From assembly GCA_003254885.1 (NCBI GenBank), contig QANT01004099.1, forward strand, positions 1-21,147: DNA of 21,147 nucleotides, in the 5' to 3' direction. The notes beneath the pieces were generated by a model. It searched no databases, was not told the origin of the DNA, and saw only the letters and a program-made list of their open reading frames with translations. The DNA is from Purshia tridentata (lineage: Eukaryota > Streptophyta > Magnoliopsida > Rosales > Rosaceae). Position 1 is the first letter of the stretch. The number at the start of each line of letters is the position of its first letter. Both the position numbers and the translations under genes were made by a program. Of this stretch, positions 1 to 8,000 are shown piece after piece.

Positions 1-1296
1 CATTGACTATTATAGGATATGAAATTATGCATTGATCTATTTGTAATTTAGAAATGTTTTATTGATTTATTTGTAATTTTCTATAGTAAATAATATGTTA
101 AATAAATATATGATAAAGTTTTATTCAAAATTTTTACAGATAATTACCAATACCTCTATTTTGGACTTCTTTTTCCTTTTAAACTCCACATTTTTATTGG
201 ATTTTTCAACAGGTCCAGTTGTTGTTTTTTCGGCCCAACTTTTATTCTACCCGGTCCACCTTTTAATTTTATGTCTATGCACTATTATCTCTCCGTTTCC
301 CAACCACTCATTTTCCCTTTCTCTTTCTCCTTCTCTTTCCTTATCTCTGTCAGTATCTGAGTTCTCATATTCAAATGCCAAGCCAGCTCGAATGCCTTGA
401 AGCAGTGAATCAATTACAGAGAGGCCAAATCACTGAGGTGAGTGAAGTGCCTTACACCCTCTCTTCCAGATCCTCACTTCTATAGGCCAAATCACTTTTG
501 AGCCCGGTGTGGAATCACCATCACCAGATTTGTATCCTAATTGGTTCTTGCACATGCTTGCTTTCTAACATGAGCTTCTTCTGAGAGAAGGCTATTCGGG
601 AGATTTGCTCTCCAACATACTTGCAGATTTGTATCCTGATTGGTATTGTGACTTTGTACTTTAACCCACTACTTTTATTTTTATTTTTCCTCATTGGCAA
701 GAATAAAGAAATCATATATGTTTGAAGAGAGAGGAAGTAGGTGAGAGAAGAGAGTGGTGAAGTTAGAACTAAATTGGAAGAAAATTTAATTTCAAGGGAG
801 AAACTTTGAGCTAGCTACCCAAAAACAAACTTATTTTGGGGAAAGGCTTTCTTTTTGTGAGGAACTGACAAATCTTTGAAAAGAATTCATTGGAATTTGA
901 TTAATATTTGTCTTTTTCTTGTTTGGCTCATGTCCATTAGTACTAAAACTACTTTCCTTTCAACTTTTTCTTGTATTACTCTTTAAGCCAACCCCATCCC
1001 TTTGTGTCTGCTATGTTTGATCACTATGCGGGTTGGGAGCATTATAAGCTATTTTGTTGATTATGCATCTGGTCCTGCTGCAATATTGCTTCTAAATAAG
1101 CTATTTTGTCTTAATATGTTTGTAAATTTGTGACAATAATGTTTGCAAAAGTTTAGATCAGATGTGTATAAATTCAATTACATGATCAATGTAATTTTAA
1201 TTTGCTAATAATAAAATATATAGTATTCAGATACTTCCTAGGTTGCATTTAAAAAGGGAAAAGAATTAGAATGTTTACAAACAAATCTATATTATT
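1..1296. other. AT-rich 5' intergenic region
   Basis: No supported full gene lies here. Positions about 295-350 form a pyrimidine-rich (CT)-type tract like those in plant 5' leaders. It is followed by a possible short coding exon, listed separately. A sequence of about 20 bp (AGATTTGTATCC followed by TRATTGGT) occurs twice, near 525 and 627, as a direct repeat. The rest is AT-rich and shows no recognisable coding or RNA structure. Confidence 0.5.
375..437 (+). other. possible short first exon or gene fragment
   Basis: An ATG at 375 follows a CT-rich leader-like tract and opens 21 codons that end exactly at a good plant donor (GAG followed by GTGAGTG at 438). The peptide begins MPSQLECLEAVN and matches no family I recognise. 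The reading frame stays open past the donor only to a TAG near 485. I see no convincing downstream exon before the CACTA-like repeat. It may be the first exon of a fragment captured or left by a transposon, a short upstream transcript, or chance. Confidence 0.2.
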
Positions 1297-1305
1297 TTCA
1301 TTTCC

Positions 1306-1626
1306 CTATAGTAACAATAAGGTGTTACTGTCCAATAGTAACAATAATAAGATTGTTACTATAACAATTAAGTAATTGTTACTGCTTAATAGTAACAATA
1401 AGGTAGTAATAATACTGACAATCACCTTATTGTTACTGTTTAACAATAAAGTGATTATTACTGCCCAATAGTAACAATACTGATAATCACCTTATTGTTA
1501 CTATTTGACAGCAACAATTAGGTGATTATTACTGCCCAATAGTAACAATAAAGTGACTGTTATTGTCTAATAGTAACAATTCTTTAAATAAAAAAAAATT
1601 GTTTTGTAAAAAAAAAGCTTGTAGTG
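1306..1626 (-). mobile_element. CACTA-type transposon terminus with subterminal repeats
   Basis: On the minus strand the block starts at 1626 with CACTACAAGC, which matches the terminal motif of plant En/Spm (CACTA) elements. Inward lies a T-rich stretch and then about 300 bp of a motif of the type TAGTAACAATAAGGTGA. The motif is repeated many times in both orientations, as expected for subterminal transposase-binding repeats. No matching CACTA end is visible upstream, so this is either a one-sided remnant or an element whose other end has decayed. An 11-bp word CTATAGTAACA occurs at 1306-1316 and again at 1629-1639, just outside the terminus. It is probably part of the repeat motif rather than a target-site duplication. 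Confidence 0.5.
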
Positions 1627-1940
1627 TACTATAGTAACACCTGCTTGTTTTAAAGTGGTCCGGCAAGAATATGTCTTTCCGTATTTAGGCTTAATGAACT
1701 ACATAAGTGCCAAATGAACTTATCAATCAATATCTCAAATTTTTATATTTTAATAATAATTTTCATTTAATTTTTGTCGAAATTTAAAATTTCTCCGAAT
1801 TTCTATTGAAACTTTGATCGAAAATTTGTACATAAAATTTAACTTCTTATCCCCAAGTCACAGTAGAAAGCGCAGGCATCGTTGAAATTGACCCTAATTT
1901 GAAGCGAAAGAAAGAAGTATGAGAAAACGGAGAGTTGGAA

Positions 1941-3593
1941 ATGGAGCAGCTGCTGAGCATGGGATTCCCCAGCGAATTGGCAGAACAAGCCCTGGCTGCC
2001 ACAGGCGGCGAGTCCATTGTGGAGGCGACCGAATGGATTCTGAACCGCAAAACATCAACCACTACTACTTCTTCCAGTCCAAACCCAATCTCATCTGGTC
2101 GGCCTTCCCAGCCCAAGCTCGATCGCTTCTTCTCCTTCCAATCCAAGCCCGAAGATGCAGAGGAATCCACCCCTACTTCACTCTCCAAGCGTGCCAACCC
2201 CGACGCCCAAGAAGAAGATACACAGGAATCCACCCCTACTCCACCCTCCAAGCGTGTCAAACTACTAATCCCGGCGAATCCCAAAAACCCCACCACCGAT
2301 AAGCCCTTGTCGGAGCGTATGCGCCCTAGCACCTTAAACGACGTCGTGGGCCAAGATCACCTACTTTCCCCAAACTCCCTGCTCCGGTCGGCAATCGAAT
2401 GCGAACGCCTCCCTTCCCTTGTGTTCTGGGGACCACCAGGCTCGGGCAAGACTTCCATTGCTAAAGCCATTATCAATTCCGGTTCCCGGCCTGGGTCGTA
2501 CCGGTTTGTTTCGCTGTCGGCAGTGAGTTGCGGGGTTAAAGAAGTGAGAGATGCTGTAGACGAGGCCAGACAGAAGAAGAAGAATGGTGGTAAGAAAACT
2601 GTGGTGTTCTTGGATGAGGTTCATAGGTTTAACAAATCCCAGCAGGACTCTTTGTTGCCTGTAATCGAAGACGGCAGTATAGTGTTCATGGGTGCCACCA
2701 CGGAGAACCCTTCATTCCATTTGATAACGCCGCTGTTGTCTCGATGCCGAGTTCTTCTTCTTCACCCCTTGACACCCCAAGCTGTTGAGGCCCTTCTCAA
2801 GCGGGCAGCCGATGATTCTGATAAAGGGTTGGCTCGGAGTGTGGGGATGCCGGTACATGTCTGTGAGGAAGCCATTCATTTCATCTCTACGAATTGCGAT
2901 GGCGACGCGCGGGTGGCACTCAATGCCTTGGAAATTTCTGCTACAACAGCAGCTGCCCGAGTGCCCTCTGGGTCTATGTCAGTTACTTTAGAGGATGCCA
3001 AAGAGGCATTGCAATGCAAACATGTCGCTTCTGACAGAGCAGGGGAAGAGCACTATAATCTCATTAGTGCACTTCACAAGTCCTTGAGAGGAAGTGATGC
3101 GAATGCGGCCATTTATTGGTTGGCAAGGATGTTAGAAGGAGGCCAAGAGCCTCTCTATATTGCCCGTCGACTCATAAGGTTTGCCAGCGAAGATGTTGGG
3201 TTGGCGGACCCGTTGGCACTTAACCAGGCTGTTGCTTGTTACCAAGCTTGCCATTTTCTGGGAATGCCTGAGTGCAATGTCATTCTAGCACAGTGTGTAG
3301 CTTACTTGGCTCTGGCTCCTAAATCTGTTGCTGTTTATAGAGCAATAGAGGCTGCACAAAAAGTGGTGAGGGACTCAGTTGGACAGAATGAGGGAGTGCC
3401 TCTTCATCTCAGGAATGCGCCTACTAAGCTAACCAAGGAAGTAGGGTATGGGAAAGGTTATATTTACCCTCCCGACAATCCCTCTGCTACACAGACATAT
3501 CTACCTCCCTCACTTGAAGGTTACATCTTTCTTCATTGGCCCAACACTAATACCACTCATGGATCAGAAGCACACGTTTCATTTCAAAGCTAG
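1941..3593 (+). CDS. WRNIP1: WRNIP1/Mgs1/RarA-family AAA+ ATPase, replication-fork maintenance
   Basis: This is an intronless 550-residue protein. Translation is placed at the ATG at 1941; the frame extends two codons further upstream but without an ATG. Domains in order are: a UBA ubiquitin-binding domain at about residues 1-38, with the MGF loop at 7-9; a PIP-box QPKLDRFF at 57-64; a basic SKRVKLL nuclear-import-like motif near 103-109; an AAA+ core with Walker A GPPGSGKT (164-171), Walker B VVFLDEVH (221-228), sensor 1 in GATTENPSF (251-259), arginine finger R268 in LLSRCRV, and sensor 2 in DGDARVALN (320-328); and the RarA/MgsA-type C-terminal tetramerisation domain at about 370-535. The family (E. 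coli RarA, yeast Mgs1, human WRNIP1) acts in the nucleus at stalled forks and binds ubiquitin. Human WRNIP1 uses a UBZ zinc finger where this protein has a UBA. The length fits plant homologues of about 525 aa. All ATPase motifs are intact, so the gene looks functional. Confidence 0.97.
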   Translation: MEQLLSMGFPSELAEQALAATGGESIVEATEWILNRKTSTTTTSSSPNPISSGRPSQPKLDRFFSFQSKPEDAEESTPTSLSKRANPDAQEEDTQESTPTPPSKRVKLLIPANPKNPTTDKPLSERMRPSTLNDVVGQDHLLSPNSLLRSAIECERLPSLVFWGPPGSGKTSIAKAIINSGSRPGSYRFVSLSAVSCGVKEVRDAVDEARQKKKNGGKKTVVFLDEVHRFNKSQQDSLLPVIEDGSIVFMGATTENPSFHLITPLLSRCRVLLLHPLTPQAVEALLKRAADDSDKGLARSVGMPVHVCEEAIHFISTNCDGDARVALNALEISATTAAARVPSGSMSVTLEDAKEALQCKHVASDRAGEEHYNLISALHKSLRGSDANAAIYWLARMLEGGQEPLYIARRLIRFASEDVGLADPLALNQAVACYQACHFLGMPECNVILAQCVAYLALAPKSVAVYRAIEAAQKVVRDSVGQNEGVPLHLRNAPTKLTKEVGYGKGYIYPPDNPSATQTYLPPSLEGYIFLHWPNTNTTHGSEAHVSFQS

Positions 3594-4637
3594 TAATCTA
3601 CGCTGGTTAGCCACTCTTGACTAATCAGTTTTTCTTGTTTGGCAGCTCATATGTTTATGTATATGTGGTTTTTGTTATAGTTTTGAAATTGCTTACCATG
3701 CCAAACGAATGGCATGGAGTTAGCTTGATTTTTGCCGACTGCCAGACAGTTTTTTAATGCTGCAAGTTTCAATATATATGGCTTTTAGCTTAGCATTTAG
3801 CCATGCCAATGTATTGTATATGCTCTCAATGCATACCTTTTCATTTAGATTTTAGAGACTTTTCTTTGCTTGCATTCCTGTGTAACCATTATCTTATTTA
3901 GGAAAGTGAAATCTGTATAAAAATTTCTGGAGTTATACTTGCAAGCTGAAAGTTAAAATATTAGATTATGCAAAACAAGGAAATACAGAGAATTACATAG
4001 TGGATAAGTTTGTTATGTCTGATGGAAGCAAAGTACCATGAACTCTGAGAAAGTGTTCCGTCTCTAGCAAAGTACCGTAGAATTATGCAGTGCTCTCTTG
4101 CCGTTACTTGATGACAATAACTTTCTGAAGAAGCTCAGCCATGGTATTATATATTATTGCAGTGTTGATTTGTCTCTATTTTCTGCAAGGCAATTGATGA
4201 AAATGGTCGAAATTAGTGAACAAATGGAAGGGCAGGGAAGTTTGAACAATACGGTCTCTCTAACCATACCCATCCAGATTTTCCTTTTTACATTTTTGTG
4301 GAGTTTAAATGTTGCAACATATGCACATCTATAATTGCTGTTTTGTTGTGTCTTGGAAGATTCTTGTACATGACATAGGCATCAAACGGTCTGTGCAAAC
4401 CATTCAATTTTCCATATTTATATGCAATGCAAGTCAAAGCCTATTTCCTTTTCCTTTTTTCCCAGTCAAGTAAGTCCTTTGTTGCTTCAATGCTTGGCGT
4501 TGTCCTGCAGGATTGACTGGTAAAATGGTAATAGTTTTGATATTTACCATTACTAACAAGATTTAAAGAAAAGGGGTGATAGAGCAGCGTGCGACAAATC
4601 AATTCAACTACTTATTTTGTTCATAATGTTGTAGTGG

Positions 4638-4795
4638 TCTAGGTTATTTGAACCACACTTTATTGATGAATTGACCACTCTTGGACCATTCGACAATAGC
4701 TTATCGAAATAACACAAAAATTTCGGTAAACTATTATCCAAAGATCCAAGAGTGATCAACAATTTAATAATTAAAGGTAGTTGGAATAACTTAGA
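4638..4795. repeat. imperfect inverted repeat (foldback / MITE-like)
   Basis: The left arm, about 4638-4710, and the right arm, about 4720-4795, are imperfect reverse complements over some 70 bp. Matching blocks include CACTCTTGGA against TCCAAGAGTG, and ATAGCTTATCGAAAT against ATTTCGGTAAACTAT. The loop is only about 10 bp, so the DNA or its RNA could fold into one long hairpin. The shape suggests a degenerate miniature inverted-repeat element, but I could not assign a superfamily or find a clear target-site duplication. A microRNA-like transcript is possible but unsupported. Confidence 0.55.
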
Positions 4796-4797
4796 TC

Positions 4798-4818
4798 TTT
4801 TGTAGAGCCTCTACAAAA
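4798..4818. repeat. 21-bp perfect palindrome
   Basis: The sequence reads TTTTGTAGAG, a central C, then CTCTACAAAA, so the two 10-bp arms are exact reverse complements. It sits 2 bp beyond the right arm of the foldback element and may be part of that element's end. In RNA it would form a short hairpin; no function can be assigned. Confidence 0.7.
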
Positions 4819-4901
4819 TTATGACCAACCATGAGTCAACTTCTCTCAATAGTAGAAGATTTGTCATTCTGGAATGTTAGCTTCTCTGACATAAAAAAAA
4901 A

Positions 4902-4978
4902 AAAGAATGTTATATATCTTCAGTGCCATAGTGTACNAAAAACAAAGAATGTTATATATCTTCAGTGCCATAATATAC
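4902..4978. repeat. 42-bp-period tandem duplication containing an N
   Basis: A 35-bp unit (AAAGAATGTTATATATCTTC followed by AGTGCCATA and a TAC end) occurs at 4902-4936 and again at 4944-4978 with only two differences. The short spacer contains the single ambiguous base of the window, at 4937. The A-rich run upstream (4893-4904) makes this a likely place for assembly or sequencing error, so the copy number may not be reliable. Confidence 0.8.
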
Positions 4979-5087
4979 ATGCCGCTACCAGATGTGCATT
5001 AGAATTTAGTATCTATTTATACCTATTACATAAAGAATTATATAAAAAAAGATGGTAGTTAGCATCAACAACATGGAAGGAATATAC

Positions 5088-8000
5088 TTATATTACAACC
5101 TCGAATGTACTACAACCAGAACAAAGAATGTATAATGCAGTTATATCGAATTTAGTCTCGATGCAAAACTTGGGCCTCAGTCTGCAGCCACGATCAAAAT
5201 GCTCTGAATGAAGTTCTGCTAGCCTGGTCCGCAATAATTCCAAATTAACCTGGAATGATCAATTGGGAATAATAATTTTTTTAGAGGAAACAATACAAAT
5301 AATACGTAATAAACATACTGGTACTTGAAGTTTAAGGAAAAAAAAGATGATCAAGAATTTTAAATAGAAAAACTAAATAACTAATGTCATTTGGAATATC
5401 ATTTTCAAAAATACATTTTTGATGATATAACAAGAAAAATTAAATGAAACTAGAACAGTGAAAGGCATATTTGCCATATAGTAATTACGTAAGAAAATAA
5501 AGAAGAAAAAATGTCAGCAAATACTAAATTGTGACAAAATGCAAAGTAATTTTGCTAGCTACATAAATTACAGCATATCAAAACTGCTAATGGTAGAATT
5601 AATTTAATAATATAAATCTCAATCCTATCTAGTCGTGCTTCAAACTCCAATCTCAATAGTGAAAATGATGCATGGCAAACAAGAAGAAGGGAGAGTGTTA
5701 GAACAAAATTATAGAGACAACATCTGAAAAGATTATTCCAGCTGCATCTGTTCTAACTAATGCCATGTGTATCAAAAATGACATTTTAAGATCTTTTGAT
5801 TGTTAGTTTCTTATATTACAACTTACAAGATAGCTAGGTGAGCAGCACTTAGACAATTTTAAAAGACCTTTTGCTTGCTGATTTCTTATATTACTAGATA
5901 GCAAGGTAGAAAGTCAACAAAATGTATCGCAAATTGGCTCACACCATATATTTCAAGCCACAGTCACCAGAACAATTTATTTCTTGCCCTTGTCAAAACT
6001 GGTTCAAAACTTTTGGGTTATGATTAGTATGTATATAATAGCACATGTGATATTTCTTTCTAAAAACCAAGCACATGCTATATTCTTTCACAAAAGTAAC
6101 TTTGATAGACTTGATGTTATTATTTATAGCATAAGCATTAATAAAATCAAAAGAAGATGGCAAGACCTCACTGCCTTTGTTGAGCTGAAGTTCACAAAGA
6201 GTGCAGTATATTAGATGACAATTCTCTTTTAGTTCTCCGTGCTTACAGATGGGGCACCAAACTTCCTCCTTCTGCAGCTAGCGTCAAGGTCAAAATCTAA
6301 TTACTATCAAAGATGATGAAGGCATTGAAAATAACAAAAACGTTATATAAGCCTCTTACTCTTATGGACACAAAATATACAGCATGATGTCAATAATTTA
6401 TATATGCTATAATAGAATGGGAAGCAAGTTAACAGAAGACAAACTTAAAATTTTGGAGCTAAGAGACTGCAAGTGTAAAAAGATATAGTTAAAATGTATT
6501 GGGGTGCTCACAAATTAATAGGACCGGTTTAGGGATAAAAGCAGAGTTGTCTGCTGCTGCTGTAATTTAACATTACATACAGCTATTGCTCAAATAGCAA
6601 GAAAAAAAGCAACTGCAGGACTAAAAAATAACAAAAGTATTTTAGTTCTCAACTAACTGTGTCTTAAGGCTTTACTTAGGTCCTATTCAATAGTCAGATC
6701 ATTCAACCTTCACCTTCTGACATAGTTTGTCAATTAATCCCCCTGGCAGAATCTAATTTCTGGCTGCGCACAATTTTTCTTTTTCTTTTTTTTTTTCCTT
6801 GAAAAAAAGTTAGACAATATTCCTTTTTCTCTAAGGCCTCGTTTGATGGTTAGGATTGGATTGGATTGGATATAAATGACTAGATTCATGTGTATTCAAA
6901 GGCTAAGCTCCTAACTTGAAGGAAGAAGATGGACTAATCATAAGAGACTGATGTCTAATACTTATCCCGCCAAACCCAACCAAAATGGTGGGATTAATGG
7001 GGATTAGTTTAAATATCAACCCCTTATGACTAATCCATCCTTCTTTCTTCAAATTAGAAGACATCCTCCATCTTCTTCCTTCAATACACATTGAATGTGG
7101 TTAGTTACCATATCCCGTTCAATCTTGGACACCGAACGGGGCCTAAGTGAACAGCTTAGGCTTAGTAAAACATCAAAGGAAAACAACATGGAGAGGAAGT
7201 GTACAACATAAGCCCCTAAAAGAGCTAGCAAGCACCACTGTTTGCAGAAAATAAAGATAATATGAAAAATTGGAAATGGGAGAAGCCACTCATGATGGTG
7301 GCATAAACACTTCCAAAGACAGTGAGCACAGTATGTACTGTTTCTGTCAGGGATATTACAAAACCTAAAGGAAGACTTCAAACTATCTAGCTAATACCAA
7401 AAAAGTGGAAGTGGGAGTCTTCTATTCAATTCCCCTGTGAACTCCAAACTCCATTTCCACAAGACAACCGAATTATATGACCCAAGTTACTCCTAACTGG
7501 TCATGAGCCACATCCACAGTCAGATGTAGAGTCCTTGCAGTTTAAAAGGCTTGTGACTTTTGGAGATGCTAAGGATTTTGTTTTCACCCGACTCTATCTT
7601 CCAATCATCACAACCGCCTTGGCCATACCTGCCTCAGGTAATCTAGGCTATCTTGGTCAAGGGATCTTGGTCTCACAATCCGCCTTCTTTAGGACAAATG
7701 TCTTCATGTGGTGTGAGTCCGCACACTTCTGACTGGCTTAGGCTTTAATACCAACCTATCACACCCTCAATTCAATGAAAGGATAAAGGAGTATTTTATC
7801 CTGAATCTGAGGTGTGACATAGATAGTTCAACAAGAAGCACACCTATACTCAAATGCCCCACTACCCCATAAAGTTCTCATCTGGAGATTCTGTTATCAC
7901 TTGGCCAGAAATACGAACCGTGAACCATCCATGAACTAGTGAGAAGATTACAGGAGTATAACCTTAAGTAATGTGATCCTACCATCTCATAAAGATTACA

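Larger units (their letters stand above)
3594..5087. other. intergenic region between two convergent stop codons
   Basis: This stretch holds the 3' UTRs of the WRNIP1-like gene (+) and of the RPA-interacting protein gene (-). No canonical AATAAA was noticed just downstream of 3593; U-rich and TTGTAT-like elements occur near 3810-3820. It also contains an imperfect foldback element, a 21-bp palindrome and a short tandem duplication with an N, each listed separately. No other coding sequence is supported. Confidence 0.6.

Noticed and set aside
1310-1600. CRISPR-like array of short repeats
   Set aside because: The words occur in both orientations with irregular spacing and no constant spacer length, next to a CACTA end in a plant genome.
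1847-2332. Minus-strand open frame of 161 codons opposite the WRNIP1 start
   Set aside because: It is the antisense shadow of a well-supported coding region, has serine/valine-rich composition without any domain, and overlaps the UBA and PIP-box region exactly.
7049-7381. Minus-strand 110-codon frame across the MITE border
   Set aside because: It crosses the end of the Tourist-like MITE and has no recognisable domain; it lies in intron 4.
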